A DNA stretch of 64,000 nt from Bryopsis sp. KO-2023 (Eukaryota; Chlorophyta; Ulvophyceae; Bryopsidales; Bryopsidaceae): the NCBI GenBank assembly GCA_030272585.1, contig BSYQ01000014.1, forward strand, positions 2,356,001-2,420,000, in the 5' to 3' direction. Shown in pieces: positions 1-12,217 of this stretch. The position numbers and the translations under genes were made by a program. The notes under the pieces are model-generated. The model was given only the letters and a program-made list of their open reading frames with translations, did not search any database and was not told the origin of the DNA. Position 1 is the stretch's first letter, and every line of letters begins with the position of its first letter.

Positions 1-3000
1 CACGGTTTGCAGCCTGGAATTGCTGATGTCCCCCAGTCTCTTAGTAATGAGCTCGATTCCATATTTTTCCAAATAAAGAGGCACCAAGGATTGATTGATT
101 CGCAACAGACGCCCCATGGCACAAGCTGCTGTGGTTTTTACGTTTTGTTCGATCCGTTCGTCGACAAAAATAGCATTGAGCTTCCCAATCACGTGCTGGA
201 ATTTGGCAAAAAAGCAACTGGTCCCAATCAATTTCAAATTTTTTCAAGAATTTTTTTTTCAAGAATTTTTTTGCTTTCGATTTGTGGGAATACAGACAAA
301 TTTGTGGCTCCTCTGTTTCTTGTGCAATTTATTATTTCTTTTCCCCACGAAGAAAAGAAAAAGAAAAATCCACTGCTAAAGAACCCCCTCCCTCAAACTC
401 TCAATATTTTAAAAAATACTTTCCTCCTTTTTGAACAAAGCAAAAAAATGAAAGAAAAATGAGCAGAAATGGCTGAACCTACCTCATTTGCACATTGTAC
501 AATCCATCCAGATTGCGGTTTGCTGGCAACATTTTCCACCGTTTTCAAGGCATAATGCAAAGTGACGATGTCTCCATTGAATTCCAGCATGTCGATGATC
601 ACTCTAGCAGTTTCTTCCGGCACCTTCCAAGGGTCCTCTACGTTGGGCTGATGCTGAGAAGCAATGTAAAACAAGAGCTCCCCTAATGAACCCATGGCCC
701 TCGCCCGCACTTTAGGATGACGATCTTTCACTCCCTACAATGAAAAACCCTTCCATAAATCAAGAATCTGTTTACTCTTTTTTTTGGGGGGGGGGGGGAG
801 GTTCGAGCCAGCCATTTTTCTTTTAAGATTTCGTTTGAGAAAATCAAGGCTCGCAAGCACTTGCATATATCAGTCTGACACACACACACAGACAGACGCA
901 GATTCTCAATTCCCACCCACCTCGGTCAGCACTTCCACGAAAGGGTGTTTGGCCAAGTGCTCCGGCATGAACGTGGATCGTCTGATCAAAATGCCCAGCA
1001 CTGTGAAAAGCTTGATTCTCATCATGTTTGCAGCCATTCCCCTGAGCTCTTTGAGGTTTTTCAACAGAGTGACCATCAAATCGGTTTCCACGATCAAGTT
1101 GGCCATGGGAGTGCTGTGCGCCAGTTGCTCCAGATAAGACAAAGCACTCATTTTTTGACGAGGATTTTCCGGTGAGTAAAGTATTCTGTTCAGGCAACTG
1201 ACAACGGATTCTTGCTCTTCCTGTTCAATGGATTGTTTTTTAGTAAAGGGGTTGCATTGGCCAGCAAAAATAGGACAAAAAGAAACAAAAATCAGTTGGT
1301 CCAGATTTCGATATTCCACGATTGATATGTAGTGTTGCTTTTCGTCTTTTATTCATTTAGTTAATCAGTTATTTCTTTTTTTTCTCGACCCCCTCCTCCC
1401 CTAAAAAATTCAAAATTCTTTTGACCTCCCCAAATGCATTCAAACAGTCTTTATTCATTTGCCAAATGCCAAACCATTCATTCAAAATGTTTTTGTGTGA
1501 AATCCTACCTGCCGACAGTGTTCCACATCGAAAGGGGATTTCGCACGAAATGGCAAATATTTTGCATCCAATTTCGGCATGTCAAGTCTTTCGATCCTCC
1601 TATTAGTCATGATGGGTCGAACAGTGGTGTCGATATCGTGCCAAATCAACTCAGAAATCGCCAATAATCGAGCATCAGATCGATTGGATGAATTCTTGCT
1701 GCTGCCCCCCTGAAAAAAAACAGAACATCACGTAAATTCAGCCTTGCAACATACATATGAGGAAGAAAAAAGAAAAAAAAGCATCAAAAGGTGTGAAACA
1801 AATGGATTTTCTAATTATTTTTTTCAACACTATATTTTTTATGCTTTTTTTTACTTGAGCTGAAGGAAACAATATGGAGGTAGAACTATTTGCCTCAGTG
1901 GATCGATGAGAAATCTTTCCTTCTATCCATCGAAAAACTCACCGGACTTCCCCTTCCGCTTGTTTCACAAGGCTGTGCGCTCCCCCCTTTGGTCAAATGA
2001 GTTTCACCAGTCCTCCCCACATGGTTGCTAGATTCGCTGCTTGCTGTTCGCCCAGAAGACGAAGTTTTGCCTTCAGAATTGCCTTCGCTAGTTTTGGGAG
2101 CTCCTTCCGATCCTTGAGTCTGTCCCCGTTTGGATGGCTGGCCATCGACCTTTTTTTTGGAACCCTGGGAATCCACAGGGTTGTTTGTTTCGCAGCTGCT
2201 TTCTGGTGAAGGGCTGGCAGGTGGATTCTCGTTGTGGTTTTCACCTGGAAGCAAATTAAAAAAAAAAAAAATGATGGGTTTTCAGGGGGTGATTTGACAC
2301 AGACAAATTCCAAAGGTAATCGACTCCGTTCAAAAATAAGCTTCCAGCATTTTTTTTGTTTCATATGTATTTATTTTCTTTTTTTTATTGTTTATTCATT
2401 TTGTGGTTTAATATATATTTTTTATTTTTTTGATCCCAAAAGAGGATTCTACGTATAGCCCAAGAGCAAGAAAAAAAAGAGTTCATTTTTTGTTGGAGAG
2501 TTGTATATGTCTTTTTTTGTTCCTGCGAAGGATTCGATATTTCCAAAAAAGAAACAAATGAACCAATTATCAGGGGTTACCTTCTACTTGTGTATTTTCT
2601 GGGTTGGAGGAACTTGGTTGAATCTGCCGGTTTGGAGACGTCCTCTCTGCTTCTCGGTTAGGACCTTCACCAATTACAAAATAAAAATAAAAATAAAAAT
2701 CAAAATAAAAACCAAAAATAAATAATAAATAAAAAAATAAAAACTCATAATGGGAGTTTGATGAAAAATCCATATCAAAATTCACATATCCATATCCCGA
2801 AATCAAAACATTCTCTCAAACCAAAGTGGAGTTTTTTTGCAACGAAGGCAAAGAAACCGCCACTGTTTAACGGGTGTTTTTTCTCTTTCTTTCCTCATGC
2901 CAGGATTGTATATTATCGTTCGCTGTTTCTTCTTTGCTGACTCACTTCCTCGGGGGGGTTCGTGAAAATCGACCTCAATATCAGCATGGTTTAGCCGGAC

Positions 3001-5801
3001 TTGATCATCTGGGCTCACTTCTGCCACTGTTTGAAATTCCTCCCTTTCCACGGTGTCAGACTCCAGGTTGGATTTCACGATTTGAGATAACCTCAAGACA
3101 TCCACGCTCTCTCTTAAAGCCTTGGCCCGCTCTTGAGCCTTTTGGAAAAAAATTGTGAATGCTGGTCAACAGGTGGAGAAATCTAAAAATCTAGAGGAAA
3201 GATAACCTGCTTCTTTTTATTTGCCTTTTGGGGGGCAGAAATTTGTTTGGAAAAAAAAGAAATCCTTGTTCAGGTTTCATTCACAAAGGCAAAAGAAAAC
3301 TGAGAAAAGTGATAGATTTTTGTTTTTTGTCCAACTGTCTCATATTTGAAAACTACCCCAAGCCAGCAAACATGGGCTTATTTTTAGAGGCCAAAGAAAC
3401 TCTAGGGATAAAATATTCACATGCAAGCATGTCATCACAAAAAAAACCATTGGGGTTTGTTTTCATCCCTTTTTTTGTTTTTACCTTTTTATCCTCCGAG
3501 TTTGACAATTTTCGGCTGGGCATCAGTTTGTGAGTGGCAATGTAATCCTCAAGTCGAGTTTCTTTGGGCATTTCCACAGCTTCGAAAGTTTCATTCCAAA
3601 ATGGATGAGACAATATATCCTACAAGAAAAAAACACACACAAAATATCCCACCCTCACAAAAGAGCAATTGAAAAAAAAAAGAATAGTGAATTAAAACAG
3701 CGGGGAAAATTGTAAAAAACATGACAAGAAAAATACTCAAAACAAAGTATTTTTGATCTAGACACAAAAAAATGTACTTTTATTGATGCGCTGCCTTTTG
3801 TTTTTCCTTTCAGTCAAAACAACATGCTATATATCCTTGCTTCCAGGGTTATAGGTCTATTGAATGTCAAGAAAACCCATTTTGCATTATGTCGAGCTTT
3901 TTGCAGCAAAGAACGGCAATAAATATAGCTTTCATCTTGTTTACTGAAAGACACCCACCCGATTCGACACTAAATGAAACACCAAACGAACTGGTTCTAA
4001 ATAGGACCAAGGCTAGATTTCAAAAAGCCTACAGAGACTTTCTCAGAAGAACAAAAAATTGACAAAAAATCAAAAAACAAAATCAACTGATCAATCAAAA
4101 AAGGGTAAAAACTGTATACAAGGAATCGACTGCATCAATAGGCTGGATCAACAAAACCATACGTAAGTAAATAGAAACGAACTTGGTTAGAACATCCCCA
4201 GGCTCACGTTCCATCCAAGTCGAGTGGCAGGGTTCTTGTCCAGCAGTCTGGCCACCAAATCTCGAAACTCCGCTGATGCCCCTGAAATCACACAAAAACA
4301 ATATTGCCATTCCTTCCAGATTCCTCCAGAAACACGACCGGAATAACAAAAGGAAAAACTTACTTCTCTTAGGGGAAGGAAAAGCCCACAAGAGGAGAAT
4401 TATCATGCATAAATACCAGAAAGAAATCCGCACCTGGCAAAGTGTCTGGCGGCTCGCTCATGATGGTGTTCAGGAGCTCCGTCAGTTTTCTTCTGCCTGG
4501 AGTGTGGTAGGGGGCCCTTCCAGCCGCCATTTGGTACAGAACGCACCCCAATGACCACATGTCTGACTTTGTGGAGTAGGGCCCCTCCTGAAACAATTCT
4601 GGAGCCATGTAGTGAGGGCTCCCTCGACCAATCTGAAGCAAAACACCCCAGCAAACTTTAACAATGCATGAGCAGTGCAAGTATAAACCAAAAATGGAAA
4701 AGAAATGAAAAATCGAAAATCGATGCACCGCAACGTAGAATACCTTGTCCGGATTGGGGTTTGAATTAACATCATCCAATTTTCTGGAATTTCCGAAGCC
4801 CCCCAGCTTCAGCCTTCCATCTTGGTCCACCAAAATATTCGAGGGCTTCAAATCGCAGTAGAGGAAGCCTTTGGAATGGATGTATTGTAGCCCTTTCACC
4901 AAGTCTTTCCCGAAGGATCGAATCGATTTTTCTGGCAACTTTAGGTCGGAGTTGATGATGTCCAGCAAATTCCCTCCCACACAGTACTCCAAAATTATCC
5001 ATAGGTGCTTGCCAGTTTCATACCTGAACAGAGAAAAACAAACATGTTTTCAAATCCAATATGTCTACACGCCTCGTGAAAAAAAAAAACAATAAGAAAA
5101 CAAAACAAACAAGAAATTTGCTCCAAACATACAGAAAAAATATTAAATGTTTGCTGAGCAAAGTTCTTACAATTGATATGCACGAAAAAAGAAAACAAGG
5201 TTCGATAAACAATTTTTTCTTCTGTAATTCGATTTAATTTGAATATAATTTTTGTGTTTTTGCTCACCACGTGAAAAATCGAAGGACATTTTCATGAGGG
5301 TACAGCATGTGCATCGATCGAATCTACAAAGTAAATTGAAAAAAAGTCACAGAGTCAGTCCAGCCAGGGTTTCTTTTCAAAGGAAATGGTTCGATTTTTT
5401 CGAAGAAAAACCAGGATCCAGGTGTCCGTGCAAAATGAAATAATTTTTCTTTAATATTCTTATATTAGAATATAATTATAATTTTCTTAAAATATTCATA
5501 AGGGATGAACAAAATCAAAGAAAGTGACCCTGCTTCAATACGTGTTGTTTTATTCACCAGCCAAATTCCTGCCCAGAACCCCTCAAAATCTACATCGATG
5601 ATTAAACACACATTTTTACGTCCAAGGTGTTATTTTACCATGTCAATTTTGTTCAAGAAAAAAAGCGAACAGCTTACCTCCCTGGTCACTCTTTCTTTTT
5701 GCGATTTATCGATCGATTTGACTGCATAGTATTCGATCGAGTGCTTTTTCCTCCCTTTGTACACCACCGAATGCTGGCCATTTCCAATCTTGTCATACAA
5801 T
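1..5801 (-). CDS. RUK: ULK4/RUNKEL-like protein kinase (probable pseudokinase), HEAT-type C-terminus, partial
   Basis: Exons read on the minus strand are 5801-5678, 5323-5268, 5023-4744, 4632-4434, 4281-4208, 3619-3485, 3138-2946, 2664-2581, 2244-1943, 1709-1509, 1220-921, 734-483 and 195 to beyond position 1; all junctions are GT-AG and keep frame (about 798 residues visible). The kinase domain shows a glycine loop (GNGQHSVVYKG), the VAIK-like lysine (YYAVKSIDKS), YCDLKPSN and YMAPEL, and it closely follows plant RUNKEL, a microtubule-associated kinase needed for phragmoplast organisation. Human ULK4 is a ciliary pseudokinase of the same family. The DFG aspartate is replaced: codons at about 4805-4816 read GGFG, so catalysis is doubtful. 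A low-complexity Ser/Gly linker (2244-1943) precedes helical HEAT-like repeats (1220-1). The first coding exon, a few codons 5' of 5801, was not resolved; a candidate ATG lies near 6060. The 3' end lies outside the window. Confidence 0.92.
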
Positions 5802-7465
5802 CTGTGCAGAAAACAGGCCCCAGTTAGAATCCAAGTTTCAGCAGTGGATAAATTGTTTTTGGTCAAATGACGCCAGGAAAAAAAAAACCGATTGTTTAAA
5901 TATCCTACACAGTTAAAGGTACATTTTTTCAAAGTTGCAATCCAATGGCACCATATTTCTAAACAGAGATTACACGAAGGGCATATTTCTTAGAATTCCT
6001 ACTGCATCATGAAATCAGTACTCTACAGAATCAGTAAAGGGAAGACATACACCCACACATTCACAACATGCAAAATTTCGAATTTGGGCTTCATGTACAT
6101 CTGGCAGGGGACCTCTTCTATGGATCTTTCCAACCCTTTTTCTATCTAAAATCCCTGTATGCAATCGAGCATCCCTGTTACGATCGTAATCCGTATTTCT
6201 GGGGGAAAGTCCACCACGAATACACACCCAGACGAAGCTGACGTCTTTGGGACGTCAAATACAGTCTGGGTATGGTTCTATGGACGCGCGTCCGCCCTAA
6301 CAACGGTCTCTAGACCAAAGGTCAAAGATCAGCGCGTTCTTTTTCGGGGTAAAAGCGTCTTGCCTCAGAGTAGCTCACGATCACGAATATCATGAAACGC
6401 GTGAACACCATGAATATGCTTTCCTGCGTAACTGACGTCCGTGGGCGATTGCGTCTCGATCGAACGACTGGCGCACTACCAAACCAACCACAGTAAAACG
6501 ACGCGTGTCGAGGAATGGGGAGATGCGCAAGAAGGCGCGAAAATGTCACCCGTTTTATAGAACATCGAGCCGATATTTGACTTGCACCCTTCACGGAAGC
6601 TACAAGAATCGGGGAGGGGCGAGCCCAGGGATGAAAGCTGGAGCCCATCCTCGACCTTATTCAAAAGAAAGACATCACTTACTGGTAGTTCATTTTGTTG
6701 GTGCGTTCCGTCTACCCCGACTGCTCGTCCCAACCCACCCTTTATCAAAAGAGTCGAGGTTCAGAGGGGGGTCGATGCCAGAAACCCACGCGCTCAAAGC
6801 AACCATATCAACGAAATGAAGAAAACTCTAAATGACTGAGTCCAAAAGGAAACGGTCATGAAAAGCAGTTGAAAAGAACACTGTTTTTTTTAAGCCAGTG
6901 TCTGGATTTCAGGGGGCTTGCTCTTTTTCTTCATTCCAGAATTGTGTGTTTCTTTCACTTGCTTTACCAAGGGTGGGGACTGACTGAACTATGAGATGAA
7001 AAAATGAATGGGAGATGAGAAAGCAAGGAGCCAGTTTCCTCCCACATTCCCCCCCTTTCCATCTTCACTCTATTACACAGCCTTGATATATATTTTCTCT
7101 TCCTGGGTTGTATTTTCTCGCTTTAGGACAACGCATCCTCGACCGTTCTACACCCTCTTCCAAGCATCCATAAGCAACCTGGCGCCTTGCAAACGTTTTG
7201 TTCCACATTGCGAGCTTCTTTCGAAAATCACTTTCTCAACACCACCGAGCCACGGCACCTGCAACCGATTGAGGATTCCTATGCGCATTCCTTGGAAATC
7301 TAGCCAACCAAGAAAAACGAACACCAGGGCAAAATCGCCATCGTCAAATTTGTGATAGGACCAGCGTCGCCGGGCGTTTGGCCCCAACCCAGCATGCCGC
7401 TGTTTATTTGAAAAATCCAATCAGGGCGCGCCCTCCTTTGTTTTGTCGAAAACAAAAAAACACCG
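5802..7465. other. Divergent intergenic region (first RUNKEL exon plus promoters)
   Basis: No conserved coding sequence is recognisable here. The region separates the minus-strand kinase from the plus-strand coiled-coil gene. It must hold the missing first coding exon of the kinase, because the exon ending at 5801 begins with the last base of a split codon. Open frames of 60-115 codons are present but overlap one another on both strands and resemble no family. Confidence 0.5.
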
Positions 7466-10413
7466 ATGAGCGTCTTCCGCTGTTTCGGGAACCTGTGCGC
7501 GAAAACAAAGACCGACGAAGCTGGATCGAAGTCGCAAATTTTCCCTGACGTCTATCGGACGTCACTTGCGGCGGGCGCGGGGGCTGGGGAAACCCAACCC
7601 CGGGTGTCTCGAGAGAACGATGAGGCGGCTTCCACGAGTCAACCCTCCGCTACGAACTCCCAGGTGCAAAAAAAGATTGGCTTTCACAACATACAGCAAT
7701 AGAAAAACAAGATCCAGCGCATTCGCTAACTGTAAGAGATGGCGGGCGAGAGGAATGCCCACCAACTGAAAACCCTAGTGCTTATCGCGCCGCAATAAGC
7801 GGAGCGTGGCGGTGATTGTATTTACTCAGAAAAAAACGAGCAGTGCTAGGGGAATATGCGCTATCGACGGCGAGCAGGATGGGTTACGGGGATGGCGGCC
7901 CTGTATCTGACCAAGTCGTTTATCGGCGCAGTAGCTTTCTGTTCCCTGTTTTCGGGGGTTGCTTCTCTAGGAAGGAGCATCAACGTCCATCGGGCTTCCT
8001 GGCAGTTCTCATCTTATTGCTGAACAAGGAGCCTCAAGGACGTGTTGGGGTTATCGAGCTGAGCGTCAGATTGTGCGGTAATATCCAGGCACCGAAGAGA
8101 GAGCCATCCGTGGAACACCCGAGGACCCCTTTGACCGAGAATTTTGAGGTGGAGTCAGAGCTTTCCCGAATCGATGTGGAGATCGCGGACGACGAGTTCG
8201 ATCAAATCGAGGGGCGGCGGCTACGAACCGAAGCGCCGCCACCCCGAGGGGATGGAGCATCGACGTCGGGCCAGCAAGCTCACCATCGAAAGGGAGGAAG
8301 GTAGGATCACCCTATCGTTGTGTGCTGTTTGTTTTCCTTGCAAAATCAAAAATAAATCCAGAAAAATCCAGCACAAAATGCTTTTGAAATGAACTGCCAA
8401 AAACTGCCCTGAATCTGTACTTTTCCCCTGACATCGTTTCTTTTTTTCCTTGTGTGTGTGTGTGGGTTTTTTCTTTTTGGGGGGGGTGTCGATTGAATTT
8501 TCAGTTGTGGATCACCCGATGGCCGTCCAACCCCCACAAACCCCGTGACGTTTCTGCAAGCGGTGATTGATGATGTCCGAAATTGGCAAGTTCAAGTGGC
8601 TGCCCTTCAAACAGCCTCGTCCAATTCTCAAACAAACAGCCAACAAAAGATGAGCGGTGATCAATTGAAGGAGGAAATGATGAAAACCAGCGTCGGGACG
8701 CTGCAAAGGAGGAACGAGGAGCTCCTCGGGGAATTGGATAGATTGAGCTCCAGGCTGTATCGAGCCGAAAAGGAAATAGCCAGGATGCAAGGGAGGCTGG
8801 ATGAATACGCTCACAAAGAGAATAAGGAAAGTGGAAGATCTTCCAATGGCGATCGCCACTCCCAGGTGAGTTGAACAGCAGCACGGATCCAGTTCCTGAA
8901 AGAACTACCTCTAAATATATGCATAATGTATACTTGTCAATATTTATAGAATATATATTTTCTCTTTATGTTTTTTTAATATATTTATATAATTGCTTCT
9001 GCTGCTGCACAAAATGTTTTTTTTTTTGGTTCAAATGTATTCATGTTGCCCATCCACTGTTCAAATCTTGTGCAATCAATGTGCACTTATTGGTATTCAA
9101 TTCAGTAATGGCGGCTCTGCGTTTTATTAACAATGGGAATATGGGTGGATGCTGTTGAATTCAGGTCGTAGATGGTTCGGAACGCGGATCAGAAGGATCA
9201 AACCATCCAACCTCAGTGATCGATGGGGAGGTCGCCACATGCACACAAGAATCGAGAGAAGAAAGTAGAAATCATAGAAATGCCCCAGATTCTGACATTG
9301 GAAATGGGGATCAAGTTGGTTCATCAATGGCACATGATGGGTAAGTTTGTTTCTGTACATTCTCTTTTCCGGTGTGTGTGTTTATGTTGCAACTCAAACG
9401 ACTGACAATATGGAAAGGGAGAAATAGGCCTCACTAGTGCAACTCAAATATCCAAGAAGTGTTGACAGATCTATCTATTTTCTTTGTATAATAAGGTCCG
9501 GAAAACTTTATGTTTTTGTAGTTTTTTTCAAAATTGTGGTGCCGTGCATTTTCTTTAATGTTAACCTGCGGAACCACAAAAGTGGCTTCTATTTTTGTGG
9601 TCAAATTTTGTTTTTGTTTCAACCACAAAAAATCTTTCTTTTCTGGGTCAAATATTGCTTTCTGTCTTTCCTGATTTGCAATTTTTGTTGATGAAAAAAT
9701 TGCAGCAGCGATATTCATGGAGGTTCGCCCAATGGGCTCTCCAAAGAGGACTATTTTATAACAGAAAATAAGTGCCTCAAAATGTGGATCGCCAAAATGC
9801 AGGTCAGTAAAAACACCTGTCCAAACAAGAATACAAATATGCAGATTGATCAAATATTGTTTAATGCTGAATGCATTATGCAGTCAAACCATTTTCCAAA
9901 GGAATAAAAATGCTGAAAATGTTGCGAAGTTTGGCACCATCAGAGTGGATTTAACGTTAATGCATGGTGTGCCGACAGGCTTCGATTTCTCACATGGAAA
10001 CCGAGGTTTTCGCCATGCGCCAAGAAAAGTCAGATTTGTTGGACTTGCTGTCCCAATACAGCGGGCTCAACAAATCGAACAAGCGCTTGCAGCAACCACT
10101 GGCAACGCTGCCCGAAGTAAAGCCCCAGTCTCCGCCGCCCCCGAGCCCTGGCTTAAAACCAACGAAATCACGCACACCTGGAATGAACCCAGCGTTGAAT
10201 CGATTGGCGAGTCGCAACGCCAGACAATCGTCCAGAAACGCTCGATTGAGAAATATGAAGAGTGGCGGCGGCGGCGGAGTTTCTGGATCAATGAAACGAG
10301 AAAAGAGCTCAGACTTCGAAAGCCTGGGGTCTGCCAGTAATTACGTCAGTATCGACAAGGACATGGATTTCGATGAGTCGATCTACAAGATCACTCCGAC
10401 ATGGAAGCCCTGA
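7466..10413 (+). CDS. Orphan coiled-coil protein, 492 residues
   Basis: Six exons join in frame: 7466-7663, 8089-8300, 8505-8865, 9165-9340, 9706-9802 and 9979-10413. The ATG opens a frame starting MSVFRCFGNLC, and the stop follows ITPTWKP. Residues 1-140 are polar and acidic with a Pro/Gly-rich patch. Residues about 145-255 contain a charged heptad-like helix (LQRRNEELLGELDRLSSRL, then KEIARMQGRLDEYAHKE), a likely coiled coil. A second short helix (METEVFAMRQEKSDLLDLL) starts the last exon and is followed by a Pro/Ser/Arg-rich, probably disordered tail. There is no signal peptide or membrane segment. I do not recognise a family; a scaffold or cytoskeletal adaptor would fit the composition, but that is a guess. 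Exon phases agree throughout, which supports a real gene. The start and exon 1 are the least certain parts. Confidence 0.75.
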
Positions 10414-12217
10414 CAAAAAAGACAGATTAAGGAATGCTCAGAAAACAATTCATTGTAGATTTTTTCCAGCACACCTTATGTTTTGGGGTTTGAACAAATG
10501 GCCAATAGTCGAGGGATGGTGGGGGGAATTGTTGTTTTGTTTTGTTTTAGGGGGGTGAGGGAAATCGTGAAAGAGAGTGTTCAATTGGTGGGATCGGGGG
10601 GCTTGGGATGGAATTCTACACAGGAATCTATTGACTTGCTTTTTTGTTCTGATATTCTTTTAGATTGTTTTCTTTTTTAGATTTTGGATTTTTTGGATGA
10701 GAATGTTTTAGGTCAGACAGAGGAATGCAACATGTTGTATCTTTCAAAGAGTGAAGAAACCTCTTCGAAAAAATCTTCCCTCTACTTCCTATGATATGGT
10801 TAGGGAGATTAAAATGGGAAATCTAATTAACTTTTGGCCAATCCTTTATGTTCAATTTTCCATTCAGGCTGAAATCTAGTGCTATTGAACCACCTTCTAA
10901 GAGAATTAATTCATCTACGACGATCATTTGTCCAATTTTGGACTCTTCCAGATTTTGAAGATAAAATATCCTGTTTACAAGTCCAAACATCTGGGAGATA
11001 GAGAATCTTTTCCCAGAATCCCAGCAAATCGTTACTCAATCACTAGTGAACCCAACTTATCCTTTCCCCTGTCCATCTTTTTCTCAATCTTCTATGTTTT
11101 TTGTTTTCATTTGTTCAACTGGCGCTTCCTCAACCACGCTGTGCTCCAGAATCCCTGCCCTCTATTTAAAAAAGTCTACCAACGAAAGCAGTCCTGAGCG
11201 TTTCTCTACTCCAGCGGTGTTTTTTATTTATTGTTTAATTACTTGTGAATTGATCTTTTCTGCAACCAACAGAAATCTGCACATATGAAAATGAAGATTT
11301 CATATTCTTCCAAAACCAACAAAGCGTACCTGAATTGCAGATCCAACCATCTGTGGTTTCCTTGTTTGTGTGCAGACTTCAAAATTGCGTTTCACGCAAA
11401 ACATCGATTAAGATTAGAGACCAGCCTCCTTCAATCTGGATGCTCCATCTATGTTTACAAAGCCATCTATCTTGAATATTTTTACCCACCCTCTAACCAC
11501 ACTGTCTTACCGCCAGCGTCCCCGCACCCCCTGATGTCCTTCGATGATCTTTACATCTGTGCAAATTCTCTTTGCAAACAACCAATCAATCAATTATTGA
11601 ACGGAGGCACTCTTTGCAAATCACATGTGCCACGTCAGAACCACTATACGCAGTGCATCTCTGTTTCAATTAAGCTCACTGGAAACAAACCCAAGAAGAT
11701 TGAATAGTCATCCAAGTGTGTGGGGTGCAACATCATCGGCATATTTTTGTGAAGCCTTTGGACAGTCACCAAATTCAGCTGCCTGACACTATCCAGGGGC
11801 AATTATTACATTATGAGACCCCAAACCATCCTCCCACACAAACAAGGGGAGGATGTGGAGTTGGGGCTGTCCTCGACTCACCTTTGGCTGACTTCAGGTG
11901 TTGGGGGTGTCGGTGGGTGTGCGGCAAGTGAAATTTGAGCCGAGCGCCAGCGATGTGACCTCGCAAGAACATCTGGCCCCACGAGGAAAACCGAATCCTG
12001 GAGGCGTCGACGGTCTGACGGATCTTCGGTGGCTGCATGACCCAGAAAAGTTCCACGTCATATCGAGATGCGCAGGACAGTCCAGATTGGCTCCGCACGG
12101 CAGGCTTACTCGCGTAAAAGCAACCCCTGGGCAATCGTCAGTGCATAGCGGTGCGCCGTTTACAGCTTCTTCGTCTTGTGCATTTCTCCCCTCCTCTTCG
12201 CCGTCCCCTGGTTTGAA
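10414..12217. other. Intergenic, psbO upstream region
   Basis: No gene is supported. The first kilobase is AT-rich and the last about 350 bases are clearly more GC-rich, as expected for the promoter and 5' leader of the strongly expressed psbO. Open frames at 11285-11707 and 11898-12404 have no recognisable protein content, and the second runs through psbO exon 1 in the wrong frame. Confidence 0.5.

Noticed and set aside
6322-6839. Open frames on both strands upstream of the orphan gene
   Set aside because: They overlap one another, have no homology, and lie in the divergent promoter region.
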